Positions 1-8,580 of a stretch of DNA of 64,000 nucleotides are shown here, piece by piece (within the stretch, counting starts at the first letter, position 1; each line of letters opens with the position of its first letter). The notes under the pieces are model-generated. The model saw only the letters and a program-made list of their open reading frames with translations. It did no database searches and had not been told where the DNA came from. Source of the DNA: Halorubrum sp. CBA1125 (GTDB lineage: Archaea; Halobacteriota; Halobacteria; Halobacteriales; Haloferacaceae); NCBI RefSeq assembly GCF_009742825.1, contig NZ_WPCE01000002.1, positions 17,750 to 81,749 of the forward strand. Reading direction: 5' to 3'. The position numbers and the translations under genes were made by a program.

Positions 1-219
1 TGCAAACCGTTCAGCCGGTTCAGCGTTCGACAACGAAACGCGGTATCGACCGTGTTGCTGCTCTCTGGTAATCAGCCCGAGCTCGGCAAGGGTCGAGACC
101 ACGCGAGACGTGTGACTCGGATCCCACTCAAGCGCATCAGCTAACTCCCGCTGTACCACGCCATCCACTCCCTCGGTACTGAGGTATGAGAGGACGGTGA
201 GTTCCGGTTCAGAGATCAT
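1..219 (-). CDS. MarR/winged-helix transcriptional regulator, C-terminus beyond window
   Basis: The minus strand reads from an ATG at 217-219 off the left edge. The visible 73 residues begin MISEPELTVLSYLS and contain a typical winged-helix segment, with a recognition-helix region around DPSHTSRVVSTLAELGL followed by a wing region (EQQHGRYRV). This is the MarR-type DNA-binding layout common in haloarchaea. An AT-rich TATA-like stretch lies about 25 nt upstream, so the transcript is probably leaderless, which supports this start. The C-terminal part is outside the window, so its effector domain is unknown. A perfect inverted repeat around the TATA box suggests that it represses itself. Confidence 0.7.
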   Translation of the reverse strand, partial: MISEPELTVLSYLSTEGVDGVVQRELADALEWDPSHTSRVVSTLAELGLITREQQHGRYRVSLSNAEPAERFA

Positions 220-223
220 CTTG

Positions 224-269
224 TCTCAAATCACGAAACCTATATATAAATATCTTGCTTGTTTTGAGA
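224..269. promoter_or_regulatory. Inverted-repeat operator around the promoter of the wHTH gene
   Basis: TCTCAAA at 224-230 and TTTGAGA at 263-269 are perfect 7-bp inverted copies. They flank the AT-rich TATA-like stretch at about 238-252. The position just upstream of the regulator start at 219 fits an autoregulatory operator. This is inferred from symmetry and position only. Confidence 0.45.
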
Positions 270-326
270 TACGGTCTATCCAGCGATGTCGTGAACCCAG
301 CTAAAGCAGAAATAATTCAGCGTTCC

Positions 327-338
327 ATAGATATATAT
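327..338 (+). promoter_or_regulatory. TATA box for the toxin-antitoxin operon
   Basis: An ATATATAT stretch at 331-338 lies about 40 nt before the ATG at 376. It is the only strong TATA-like element in this intergenic region on the plus strand, and would drive the two overlapping genes that follow. Confidence 0.4.
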
Positions 339-375
339 CGCCAGAGCAAGTAGCTACAGCAACGGACCCCCACAC

Positions 376-951
376 ATGGATCTCACAGACATCCCCGGTG
401 ATGCATACGACGGCGAGGAGTCACCGCCTGATCTCGACGCATTAGAATCGCCTGACTCGCTTCTCAAAGGTGGATCAATCCGAGAGCGGCTCCTCGACGT
501 TGTCATCGGACTGCGGACGCCGACGAAGGTCTCGACGATCGCCGATCGTGCCGATTGTGACACCGAGACAGCCCGGGACTACCTAGAGTGGTTCGACGAG
601 ATGGGGATGGTACAGCGACACGACGGTCGTCCAGTCCGGTACGAACGCAACGACGCGTACTTCCAGTGGCGACGCATCGACCGGATCCGCGAGGAATACT
701 CCGAGCAGGAGATCGTTGACGCCCTCGACGACACGCTCACCCAGATCGAAGACTACAGAGCGCAGTTCGATGCAACGCACCCGGACGATGTGTCCCTCGT
801 CGACGCCACCCAGGAGCAGAATCTATCCACCGAAGCAGCTTGGGAAGCGCTCTCCGAGTGGGAGACACTCGAACAGCGAGCCGCGCTCCTCGACGAAGCA
901 CGCGGAAACAATCCAGTCGCCGGTAGCAAGCCCGGTCCAGTCGATGCCTGA
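376..951 (+). CDS. DUF7342-type winged-helix protein, probable antitoxin
   Basis: The protein has 191 residues. After an acidic N-terminal segment of about 30 residues comes a winged helix (about 35-85) with the haloarchaeal DUF7342/TrmB-like signature VSTIADRADCDTETARDYLEW, then RPVRYERNDAYFQWRR, then a helical C-terminal region (about 100-160) that may dimerise. The stop codon overlaps the ATG of the next gene by 8 nt, so the two are translationally coupled. The partner resembles TumE toxins, and HTH antitoxins usually precede their toxin and repress the operon. I infer the antitoxin role from this pairing; the HTH fold itself is seen in the sequence. Confidence 0.7.
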   Translation: MDLTDIPGDAYDGEESPPDLDALESPDSLLKGGSIRERLLDVVIGLRTPTKVSTIADRADCDTETARDYLEWFDEMGMVQRHDGRPVRYERNDAYFQWRRIDRIREEYSEQEIVDALDDTLTQIEDYRAQFDATHPDDVSLVDATQEQNLSTEAAWEALSEWETLEQRAALLDEARGNNPVAGSKPGPVDA

Positions 952-1381
952 GGACACGGCAGACCCACCCAGTCGCGGCCCCATCGATGCAGAAATCCTC
1001 GATCGGATTGCTGCCCACCTCGCCCGTAGTGATCGGTTCGACGACATCCAGACACGACCGGAATACGCGCCGAACGCAGTCGTCGCTGACTACGATCTCG
1101 GATACTTTCCAGGCGGCGTCACCCGTGCGTATCTACGAATCCGCTGGTTCGAGACCGACGACTTCAGCATCCATTATTCGGAGCAATACCAGACCGGTAA
1201 CGAGTGGGAGTGCCGATGGGATCGGCACCCCAATGACCATAACACCCGCGAGCACTTCCATCAACCCCCAGATGCGTCGACACCCGGAGAGGATGCCGAC
1301 TATCCCGACGACTGGCGAGATATACTCGCAACCGTTCTTACCGATCTCGATGACCGAATCAAAGCCTTCTGGGACGAGTGA
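944..1381 (+). CDS. TumE-family (DUF6516-like) putative toxin
   Basis: The protein has 145 residues and starts at the ATG at 944, inside the end of the HTH gene. A longer in-frame reading upstream is the shadow of that gene. The core around residues 45-120 follows the TumE/DUF6516 pattern: a series of beta strands (VVADYDLGYFPGG, AYLRIRWFETDDFSIHYSEQ), then ECRWDRHPNDHN, then REHFHQPP, ending in a helix. TumE proteins form two-gene toxin-antitoxin systems with HTH partners. The biochemical activity of this family member is not evident from the sequence. It lies beside an integrase, a common place for such modules to stabilise an island. Confidence 0.68.
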   Translation: MPEDTADPPSRGPIDAEILDRIAAHLARSDRFDDIQTRPEYAPNAVVADYDLGYFPGGVTRAYLRIRWFETDDFSIHYSEQYQTGNEWECRWDRHPNDHNTREHFHQPPDASTPGEDADYPDDWRDILATVLTDLDDRIKAFWDE

Positions 1382-1411
1382 CGATCCGACGGGGGAAACG
1401 CCTACAGCGCA

Positions 1412-2410
1412 TCAAGCACTCGGCGCTATTGACCCGTCTGCTTCTGGAAGACGCGTATAGCCAGGGTTCTCAAGCATCGATACATACGCCTGGTCAATAT
1501 CCCGGCCAGACAGGTGTACATATCGTCCTGGGACTCGGGAGCCTGGAACCCATCCGAACCACGCGCACATCTGCGCTTCAGTGAGGTAATTCGCCAGGTA
1601 CGTCGCTCGGCTATGTCTGAAGTGATGCGGATTCACCGGTTTCTGAATCCCGGCTTGTTCGCTAGCACGATCTAAAATCCGCAAACGAATGTACTGGTAA
1701 CTGATTGTCTCATCTGGAGACCCTTGCTTCGTGTCGATTTTACACCAGAGTGGCGCGTCAGGGCGTTGGTTCGGGTGTGCTGTTAGCCATGACTCAAGAT
1801 ACGATTCAGATTCGAGGAGCAAGAGTCGGCGCGACCCGGTTTTCCCCGAGACAACCATCTGTTTTCCGAGTCCCGTCTGTTCGATATGCCCAACTTCTAG
1901 GTCGATGAGTTCTCCGATCCGCGCTCCGGTTTCCCATAAGACGGCTACAAATGCACGATCACGGTCGTTATGACACGCTTCCAATAGGGCTTGAACATCT
2001 GCTGGAGTGAGCAGACTCTGGGGCAAAATCCGTTTTTGTTCTACGGGGCCCCGTCGAATCCACTTCGTCTCCTCAGGGTCTTCTCCATCATTCAACCACT
2101 TCCAGAACTGCTTGATCGCTTGCTTGTAATCAACGACAGTAGAGGAAGACGTTCCACGTGTGTACAACCACGCGACTAAATCAACGATCGCCTCTTTGTC
2201 CAGATCCACGAACCGTGTTTGCCCCACGTGATCTGTGATGATCTTGAAATGGGCAAGCACCTTCTGCTGTTGCGCCGAACTAATATCTGCAAGAACCATA
2301 TCCCGGTGATACTCGGCTATGAGCTGCTTATTTTCGGGGTGGATGTGGGTGGCCGACTCGATATACGCTAATGTTCGATTCACCGCTGCCTCATAATCCA
2401 TCGTAGGCAT
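1412..2410 (-). CDS. Tyrosine recombinase/integrase (phage or island type)
   Basis: This 332-residue site-specific recombinase has an N-terminal SAM-like core-binding domain (about 10-115; YKQAIKQFWKWLN) and a C-terminal catalytic domain. The visible catalytic set is Arg164 in TGARIGEL, Lys190 in VSGKTGSRR, His262-x-x-Arg265 in PHHFRHSRAT, Trp287 in place of the usual second His, and the nucleophile Tyr297 in GRYVHLSG. All active-site positions are therefore occupied and the enzyme should be functional. It is the only recombinase gene found in the window and sits at the left side of the accessory region, so it may have mobilised part of it. No tRNA or direct-repeat attachment site was seen next to it. 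Confidence 0.92.
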   Translation of the reverse strand: MPTMDYEAAVNRTLAYIESATHIHPENKQLIAEYHRDMVLADISSAQQQKVLAHFKIITDHVGQTRFVDLDKEAIVDLVAWLYTRGTSSSTVVDYKQAIKQFWKWLNDGEDPEETKWIRRGPVEQKRILPQSLLTPADVQALLEACHNDRDRAFVAVLWETGARIGELIDLEVGHIEQTGLGKQMVVSGKTGSRRLLLLESESYLESWLTAHPNQRPDAPLWCKIDTKQGSPDETISYQYIRLRILDRASEQAGIQKPVNPHHFRHSRATYLANYLTEAQMCAWFGWVPGSRVPGRYVHLSGRDIDQAYVSMLENPGYTRLPEADGSIAPSA

Positions 2411-2584
2411 ACCGCTCGTGAAGGTATCTATGGAGATAACGCGCGCGGTGAATACCTTTCTCGTGTTCGACAGTTCAGGGCGCTACAATCGAATTCTTCC
2501 CCAGATATAGGCGAAACTGATTCTCAACGTCGACCTACAGCGATAACCGTCTCAAAGAGGGAGCAATCCGTCATTGTAGGAGTA

Positions 2585-4873
2585 TCAGCTGAACAATCCT
2601 CGGACGCGGCCAATCACCCCGCCACTACTCTCTGACTCACTTGTTTCCGCTCCTGTTCCTTCACTCACCCGTCCATCCAATTCAGCGCCAGCTGGCGGCT
2701 CTCCCAACCAGTCGAGGAACTCGGCAGGTGATTTGATCAGCAGATCGCGTCCACGGCGTTCAACACGCGCAACGGTGGGCGGATCCCGCGCATACGTGTA
2801 GGTATCCGTCGACATCTCTTCAGGGAACGATACACGAAGCCGATCGCCTTGGTCTTCCGTCGTAATATCCTCTCGCTTGAGCAGATCGAACCAGCGGTCA
2901 CGACCCGCATCATGCTCTTGTTCGGCGGGGCGTCGTGGGAACCACTCCGGTACGTCACGACCAGCATACTCGTAGAACTCCAGCATCACGGCACGTGCCG
3001 TCCGTAACGCATCGTCATCATTCGAAAGCGTCAGCTCTCGGGTCAGCATTTCGTGGGTGAACCAGAGGAACAGCGGATTATCCTGCTCGATCAGCCGGTT
3101 GACCTCGGCCTCACCCTTGTAGCTCGTGTCGAAATTCACGTTGAAATGCAAAATCTTCGAGCGATTTCGGAACCACTCATCCGGCCGTTTGTCGTTACTA
3201 ATGAATGCGAACAGCGGGAAGCTCGCTTCCGGCGTCCAGTTCCCCCAGTAGTTTCGGAACGTATCCAACCGGTTCACGGTATCTTTCGTGATGTCGTCGA
3301 CGACGACAGGGAACGCAGTATTCGCAGACCGCATTCCCCGTACTTTCCGCTTCCCGACCTCGTCGGCATCAACCGGATTCACGACTCGCCCCCCGCTAAT
3401 CATCGACAGCACGAACTGTGCGAATGTTCCTTTCCCGGCGTCCGACTCGCCGTAGATGTAGAGGTTCGGAAGCGCCTTGTCAAGGTCAATCCCGTACTGA
3501 TCGTAGAATGCTGCATCACGGTTCGCAAACGGTGCCCAAAACATCCACAGCAACGCCTCGGTCATGTGCGCTTTCACGGCGTCTTCATCGTTGCAATTCC
3601 CGTACTTGTCGACCGTCTCAAAATACCCCTCTAAATCGGACAGGGCGGTATCAACGACATCTGGATCGTCAGGCAGCGGCTGTCCTACCCGGTAGACCCG
3701 CCCATCAGTATGGAAGCTCAGTGCACGCCCGAATTCAACCGGAGCATTATCACCTGTTTGTGCACGCTGGACACGCATTGTCGGCACCTCATAGACATCG
3801 CGCTTGTACTGCTGGACCGCCTGTGGCGTCGTCGTCAGTGAATCACCGGAGAGAGACGCGTCGTAATCAGTCATTCGAGACAACGCCTCAATCGCATCCT
3901 CGCTATGCCCCAGCAATGAGAGGTTGATTCGCGTCTCACTCTCGTCACCCGGATCTAAATCCTCTGCTGATCCCTCACTCTCACCGTCATCTGACTCGTG
4001 TTGCTGCTCGTCGACTTTCTCTTCAGCACCCTCACTCAGCTCCGTCTCATCGCCCAGTACCAGATCGACTTCATCCACCTCTGACTCAATCCGCTCATCA
4101 AGCCGTCCGTGAAGCTCGCCTACTTCATCACGGGTCTTCACCTTCCCCTCAGTGTACAGCGAGACCACCTCTGCCCGGTCATCAGATGTCCGTTCCAACC
4201 GCTCCGTAAGATCATCGAGAAACGGGCCGTCGTTATTGTAGGACCGGTGCTCTTCATAGAAATCGACGAGCTCGCCCCACAGCGATGTGTCCGTCGCCGT
4301 TTCGAATACGACCCCGGTATTCGCCTGCCGCGTCCACGCGTTACTCGACAAGTTCGGGGACCCAACGATCGCCGTCGCTGGCCGCACCGTCTCTGTCTCC
4401 GCAGCATCCTCTGACTCGTCTATATCAGTTCCACCGCCACTTGCAGTCGAGTCCGAATCGGTCCACTCGAAAGTTTGCTGGGATGCATCAGTCTCGTCAC
4501 TCCCGTCCGAGTCGTCACTTTCAGCGCTGTATTCGATCAGGTAGAGTTTGCTGTGTACTTCTTTCGTCTCGCAAAGATAGATCACTAACTTATCGTCTCG
4601 TTTGAGCTGTTCAAGCCGATCTGCAAGTTCTGGTTTATCGATGAGTCGCTCCCGATAATCCGCAACGTCACCCGCGACTACTTCCAATTGTTCAAGCGAC
4701 TCAACGCGGTCAAACAGTTCAAGGATGAACTCCGGTGAATCACAGTACGTGACGACACGCATCCGGACAGCGTCCTCAAAGTACGTTTCGAACCGCCCGT
4801 AGCTCCTGAAGAGTTCAACGTGTCCCGTTGTTTCAGACCTGCCGCCCAGCGGGAGATCAAACTGCTCCGCCAT
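2585..4873 (-). CDS. PLD-family nuclease fused to a P-loop (SF3/AAA-like) ATPase
   Basis: This protein has 762 residues from ATG 4873 (a GTG five codons upstream is possible). Residues 10-220 form a phospholipase-D-like domain: the HxK motif in VHSKLYLIEY (His about 107) followed by a GSPNLSSNAW strand-turn as in PLD nucleases. A long acidic linker follows. Residues about 380-650 hold a P-loop ATPase with Walker A in GESDAGKGTFAQF (about 474), Walker B in FPVVVDDITKD (about 526) and a sensor-like AFISND, resembling the SF3 helicase or plasmid/phage primase-helicase ATPases. The last residues, VIGRVRGLFS, form a short basic amphipathic tail after an acidic stretch. It may be a DNA-end nuclease with a motor. 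PLD-helicase combinations occur in restriction and DISARM-type defence, but no known system was matched. Confidence 0.72.
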   Translation of the reverse strand: MAEQFDLPLGGRSETTGHVELFRSYGRFETYFEDAVRMRVVTYCDSPEFILELFDRVESLEQLEVVAGDVADYRERLIDKPELADRLEQLKRDDKLVIYLCETKEVHSKLYLIEYSAESDDSDGSDETDASQQTFEWTDSDSTASGGGTDIDESEDAAETETVRPATAIVGSPNLSSNAWTRQANTGVVFETATDTSLWGELVDFYEEHRSYNNDGPFLDDLTERLERTSDDRAEVVSLYTEGKVKTRDEVGELHGRLDERIESEVDEVDLVLGDETELSEGAEEKVDEQQHESDDGESEGSAEDLDPGDESETRINLSLLGHSEDAIEALSRMTDYDASLSGDSLTTTPQAVQQYKRDVYEVPTMRVQRAQTGDNAPVEFGRALSFHTDGRVYRVGQPLPDDPDVVDTALSDLEGYFETVDKYGNCNDEDAVKAHMTEALLWMFWAPFANRDAAFYDQYGIDLDKALPNLYIYGESDAGKGTFAQFVLSMISGGRVVNPVDADEVGKRKVRGMRSANTAFPVVVDDITKDTVNRLDTFRNYWGNWTPEASFPLFAFISNDKRPDEWFRNRSKILHFNVNFDTSYKGEAEVNRLIEQDNPLFLWFTHEMLTRELTLSNDDDALRTARAVMLEFYEYAGRDVPEWFPRRPAEQEHDAGRDRWFDLLKREDITTEDQGDRLRVSFPEEMSTDTYTYARDPPTVARVERRGRDLLIKSPAEFLDWLGEPPAGAELDGRVSEGTGAETSESESSGGVIGRVRGLFS

Positions 4874-4997
4874 AATGTTCGTTACCACTTACACAACTTG
4901 GTCTGATAACCGTTCACCTCAGAGTGGAACAAATGATCGGAGCCAAAACACTCTCAATCCAGGAAGCCGGGTTCCGTGAACTACTCGGTATCCGCCT

Positions 4998-5357
4998 CTA
5001 CCTGTACGAAGACGACTGGCGAAGGCATCGTTCCGCTCGATATTTCAGAGTCTCGCGGGCATAGTACGCGCCATCCCGCTCGCTTTCCGCAACTCGCTCA
5101 AACAATTGCCGCGAAATCTGCTTCGTGACGATCTCACCATCCTTAACCATCCAAGCGAACGGTTCGTTCGGATCAAGGCCCCACCGTCGGAGTATCTCCC
5201 CGTCGACCCGCAACGATTGGACAAGCTCGTCACCATACTCACTGGCTTTCTCTCGGCTCAAAACCAAGGTATCGAGAACCCCATCATCGTGCGGCTTCGG
5301 CGTCGCCCACTCAACGGTCCATTCCGAGTCAAGGTCGTTCATCACTTTATCAGACAT
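4998..5357 (-). CDS. Hypothetical protein, acidic, single domain
   Basis: The protein has 119 residues from the ATG at 5355-5357 (MSDKVMNDLDSEWTVEW). The reading frame is open 18 codons further upstream, but that extension looks unlike a haloarchaeal protein and would crowd the divergent promoter. There are mixed alpha and beta segments, a central LVLSREKASEYGDELVQSL and a helical C-terminus. I do not recognise the family. It is divergent from the membrane-anchored gene at 5419. Confidence 0.5.
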   Translation of the reverse strand: MSDKVMNDLDSEWTVEWATPKPHDDGVLDTLVLSREKASEYGDELVQSLRVDGEILRRWGLDPNEPFAWMVKDGEIVTKQISRQLFERVAESERDGAYYARETLKYRAERCLRQSSSYR

Positions 5358-5418
5358 CTGATCTACAAAACGAGCGGGCCACAGTACATATAACCCGATT
5401 GCTCTCCTCACGGCTCGT

Positions 5419-5949
5419 ATGCCAGCAACACAAACAATCGACGTGTTTGACGGGTTAGAATTTTATGTCGAACCCGCCGAAGCACCGGACCCGGTCTACT
5501 ATACGAGCGACAAACCCGAATTCGACGTACACATCCGGAACAAGGACGCAAAATACGATTTCAGTGAAGAAAGCGCGTTCACATGGACAATTGAAACGAA
5601 CCCGATGCAAGTAGTGCATACCAACGAAGTCGAGTTCGGCCCCTTGGACCGTGGAGAGGAAACGACGGTTACTGTCGGTGGGAAAGTTCTAGCGTACGAA
5701 GGCCACGGGGTTTTCGGTATTGCTACCGGTGGGGCGTCAGGAAAGAGTGGTTCCGACCGCCGAGAATTAAAATCCGGACGTGCAAAATCAGCTGACCCAG
5801 CGTACAGTTTCCACGTGTGGGACAATTCGCATTACGACGCGTCGATCCGGCAGCCGAAGCGGCTGCAGTTAGCTATGTTCGGCACTTCGGTGCTGCTAAT
5901 CTTATTCGCGGTTGTTCAGGTGCTACTAGCCATAGGGATCGTGGGGTAG
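5419..5949 (+). CDS. Hypothetical tail-anchored protein with Ig-like domain
   Basis: The protein has 176 residues. Residues 10-95 are rich in alternating beta strands (FYVEPAEAPDPVYYTSDKPEFDVHIRNKD, then EVEFGPLDRGEETTVTVGGKV), as in CARDB/Ig-like folds. A Gly/Ser/Lys-rich linker follows, and one hydrophobic helix of about 22 residues ends the protein (LAMFGTSVLLILFAVVQVLL). There is no N-terminal signal peptide. It therefore resembles a tail-anchored protein whose soluble domain is probably on the cytoplasmic side. The converging gene at 5971-6501 is also a membrane protein. Function unknown. Confidence 0.6.
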   Translation: MPATQTIDVFDGLEFYVEPAEAPDPVYYTSDKPEFDVHIRNKDAKYDFSEESAFTWTIETNPMQVVHTNEVEFGPLDRGEETTVTVGGKVLAYEGHGVFGIATGGASGKSGSDRRELKSGRAKSADPAYSFHVWDNSHYDASIRQPKRLQLAMFGTSVLLILFAVVQVLLAIGIVG

Positions 5950-5970
5950 ACGCCGGTTGGAACGCGACGG

Positions 5971-6501
5971 TCAGCGTCGTTCGAATTTCCCGAGTTCGAG
6001 ATCCACGTGCTGATGTACTCCGTACGGATCGATGAATTCCATTTTCCTGGTGTCGATGAACCGACTTACTTCGCCGTGCCTAGGTCCCCAGTGAGCGACA
6101 TCAATCCCGAGCTCTGATTCGAGCACTACTCCCCCGACGAAGTTCACTGTCCCTGCGACGAGCAACGCGAGCCACCAATCCGTTGGTGCCGCGAGGATAA
6201 CGACCGCGACCGGGAGCGACGCGTACATCGTGAACGCCGGTACACGGTACAGCTTCCCGATCTCAGCATTTACAAGATACGCAAGCATCCCGTACACTCC
6301 AAGAATCAATCCGAGGTCACCGTACCAAACGAGGAATCTTGGTGCTGTCTCTAAGCCCAGAAACGACATATTCAACGCGAGAACGTTCGTGAATGTCGTT
6401 ACTCTGGACACGTAGTATTTCTCGACCACGATCCCAACGAACAGCAAGGCGAATATCGGGAGATTAGCCCCGAACACCCTAGTAAGCGCGTCAATCAGCA
6501 T
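5971..6501 (-). CDS. Hypothetical multi-pass membrane protein
   Basis: The protein has 176 residues. There are four or five hydrophobic segments: about 5-28 (LTRVFGANLPIFALLFVGIVV), 35-52, 62-80 (LGLILGVYGMLAYLV), 92-108 and 110-128. A soluble acidic C-terminus of about 45 residues with histidines (HWGPRHGEV, VHQHVDLELGKF) follows. It converges on the tail-anchored gene with 21 nt between stops. No family recognised. Confidence 0.6.
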   Translation of the reverse strand: MLIDALTRVFGANLPIFALLFVGIVVEKYYVSRVTTFTNVLALNMSFLGLETAPRFLVWYGDLGLILGVYGMLAYLVNAEIGKLYRVPAFTMYASLPVAVVILAAPTDWWLALLVAGTVNFVGGVVLESELGIDVAHWGPRHGEVSRFIDTRKMEFIDPYGVHQHVDLELGKFERR

Positions 6502-6808
6502 ATTTGCTGATCTCTCTCATAGATGCATTATTGTTGGGCAGTGATGATAGAGTGAGATTGGCAGCTCACGCCGATGTTGGCTGTGCTGGATATATCCTTG
6601 TATTTCCCACGCCACCTCTATCCGTTCGTGGGGCTTTCAACAGAGCCGAATATAGCTCACTAATAGACGCGGGTTGAGGATCAAGACGCTCTACATCAAA
6701 TAGTAATCCCACATAGAGACGGGTGTCCGGTTCTACAGAACGAAGTCTAACCGAAGTCGCCTCGTGTCAGGGAAACTGATTACTGTCGTCCCAGTATACC
6801 TCGTCCCG
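6502..6808. other. Intergenic stretch, nothing clear
   Basis: This is an AT-richer region of about 300 bp between divergent genes. It must contain promoters for both the membrane protein on the minus strand and the zinc-ribbon protein on the plus strand, but I see no convincing TATA box, hairpin or short ORF. A GTG start at 6764 for the downstream gene is possible. Confidence 0.4.
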
Positions 6809-7189
6809 ATGCCCCAGATATTCGAGTTCCATTGTACGAACCCGGACTGTGAGTTCGAGATGCCGTCCGGCTGGGGATACTATATGTACGCAATCGCTGA
6901 CGACGGCGAACGCATCCATTGTCCACACCCTGGAGAGATGGGACGAGCGCGAGACGTGATCGGCGAGGACGCGTCCCAGGAAGAGATCGACCGTCGCACC
7001 GGGTTCAATACCTACTGCTTCTGTATCCACTGCGAAGCGCAGGTGGATTTAGATCTCGACCGGGATGAGAAGGCGTGTCCGGAGTGTCGATCAAACGCGG
7101 TCAAGACCATCGATGAACTTGTTGACGAACAATGCCCCGTCTGCGGGGAAGGGACATTCGTCGCTGAGGATACCGGTGCAATAGCGTAG
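6809..7189 (+). CDS. Multi zinc-ribbon protein
   Basis: The protein has 126 residues from ATG 6809 (MPQIFEFHC). An in-frame GTG at 6764 would add 15 residues that show no domain character. At least three treble-clef/ribbon units are visible: HCTNPDCEF near the start, then CFCIHCE, CPECRS and CPVCGE near the end. The first two parts are separated by an acidic helix (SQEEIDRRTG). The spacing of the Cys pairs suggests two or three structural zinc sites. Such small ribbons act as nucleic-acid or protein adaptors; the partner is unknown. It stands alone. Confidence 0.65.
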   Translation: MPQIFEFHCTNPDCEFEMPSGWGYYMYAIADDGERIHCPHPGEMGRARDVIGEDASQEEIDRRTGFNTYCFCIHCEAQVDLDLDRDEKACPECRSNAVKTIDELVDEQCPVCGEGTFVAEDTGAIA

Positions 7190-7392
7190 TTGCGCCAGTA
7201 GGATATTATAAACGAGTGCCCGTTTCCATATGAAGTTTAACTGGATAGCGAAACGGAGAGTTCTCTATGGAAAGTGAATCGAACACCCGGGTATTTCGGC
7301 GCAGGATATGAGAATACAGAAGGGCCGATAGCAGAGTCACATTCGGGCAGCCAGACTCACAGCACGCCTGTATCATACATATCCCGGGAATA

Positions 7393-7725
7393 TCAGGCGT
7401 ATTCACTAAGTGAGTGATTGTGGCGCGTTTGTGGACGGCCTCGTACCAACAGCTCATATTCCCCCATCGGCACTGGCAGTGCCCCCGTCCCAGATAGCTG
7501 AGAGAGTTTCACGGCGGTGAGCGGTTCTTGGGCCAGTGCGTACCCTGTTGCCATACTCACCGGTGCGACAGCGACGATCGCCTCGTCAGGCGTTGCCTCA
7601 ATCAGTTCTTCAGCATTCGCATTACGGACAACTGCATCGGTCGGGAGTGAAGAGACGGGAAACAGATCGGATGCCTCGTCGTATGGAATACTATCATATA
7701 CGAGGTATGGATGCTTGTTACGCAT
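7393..7725 (-). CDS. Hypothetical protein, 110 residues
   Basis: The gene starts at the ATG complementary to 7723-7725 (MRNKHPYLVYDSIPYDEASD). The first 85 residues have regular alternating helix and strand segments (TPDEAIVAVAPVSMATGYAL) and the C-terminus is basic and polar. It diverges from the CBS-HEPN gene across an AT-rich 75-bp gap that can hold both promoters. No family recognised, and a regulatory link to the CBS-HEPN gene is only a possibility from position. Confidence 0.5.
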   Translation of the reverse strand: MRNKHPYLVYDSIPYDEASDLFPVSSLPTDAVVRNANAEELIEATPDEAIVAVAPVSMATGYALAQEPLTAVKLSQLSGTGALPVPMGEYELLVRGRPQTRHNHSLSEYA

Positions 7726-7800
7726 CTATACAGTCCTATTAATTTTTGAAAGTAATAAATCTAACGTCGGTATTACAGCACTCCCCTCACACGACAAACC

Positions 7801-8580
7801 ATGACCAACGGTTGCACCGCGGACAATATTGCTACCGCAAACCCAGAAATATGCCCGGCTGACGACGTTCCGACGGCAGCAGACTGGCTTTCAGAACGCG
7901 ACTACGACTCGGCACCGGTGTTCGAGGATGGCCGCCCAATTGGCTACGTGACACGAGACGCCGCAGAGACAGCCTCGCCAGACACGTCACTCGCAGAGAT
8001 TACAGAACCGCTCACAGTCGATGTCCTCATCGCCAGCGACTCCCCACTCGACACAGTTCTCGAAGCACTCTATGACCGCCCGTTCTACTATCTCGCGGAC
8101 CGAAACCAAGTCACGGGTATACTCACCCGTGCAGACCTCAACACCGAGCCAGTCTACCAACACCTCTACACCAAACTCTCACAACTTGAACAAGCCTTCC
8201 GAAAGACAATCCAGGAACACGTGCCAGATTGGCGCGAAACCACGCCGCTTCACCCAGACATATTGGACGCCATCGACGAACGCCTCGCTGATGCGAAAGA
8301 CGCCGGCGTCGCACTTGACCCGATTCACTACGCCCAATTCTCAACACTCGTGACTATCATCGGAAACAGCGACGCTGCATCACAAGCACTCGACTTCGAT
8401 GCCGGGCATCAAGCAAGCAGCCAACTCGACCCAATCACGGATCTCCGGAACGATGTCGCCCATTCAACACCGGTCATACAGAACACAGACCGCGGCCTCA
8501 CAGAATCCGGGCGAACAATAACCCATCTCCTCGACCAGTACCAACTTATTGAGGAACTACTTGCCACCCACAACGAATGA
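7801..8580 (+). CDS. CBS-pair protein with C-terminal HEPN-like RNase motif
   Basis: The protein has 259 residues. Residues about 5-125 form two CBS repeats: first LSERDYDSAPVFEDGRPIGYV, then ALYDRPFYYLADRNQVTGIL with TRADL. CBS pairs bind adenine nucleotides such as ATP, AMP, SAM or dinucleotides. Residues about 130-255 are all-helical and contain DLRNDVAHS near residue 215, an Arg-x4-His motif of HEPN ribonucleases, with a hydrophobic helix before it. This predicts a nucleotide-sensing RNase, as in abortive-infection proteins. The stop overlaps the next ATG (ATGA at 8577-8580). The HEPN assignment rests on one short motif and the helical context. Confidence 0.65.
   Translation: MTNGCTADNIATANPEICPADDVPTAADWLSERDYDSAPVFEDGRPIGYVTRDAAETASPDTSLAEITEPLTVDVLIASDSPLDTVLEALYDRPFYYLADRNQVTGILTRADLNTEPVYQHLYTKLSQLEQAFRKTIQEHVPDWRETTPLHPDILDAIDERLADAKDAGVALDPIHYAQFSTLVTIIGNSDAASQALDFDAGHQASSQLDPITDLRNDVAHSTPVIQNTDRGLTESGRTITHLLDQYQLIEELLATHNE

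Noticed and set aside
716..943. Longer N-terminal form of the TumE-like gene starting at 716
   Set aside because: The extra residues are the out-of-frame shadow of the HTH gene; ATG 944 gives the usual overlap and family length.
1412..2600. Attachment site next to the integrase
   Set aside because: No tRNA fragment or direct repeat was seen around the gene.
3053..3634. Long plus-strand frame opposite the PLD-ATPase gene
   Set aside because: Arises from the codon bias of the opposite GC-rich gene and has no domain character; the same holds for other long antisense frames in the window.
7206..7457. Open frame on the minus strand after the 110-residue gene
   Set aside because: Overlaps the real gene, Cys-rich and unlike haloarchaeal composition, no sensible junction for a frameshift.
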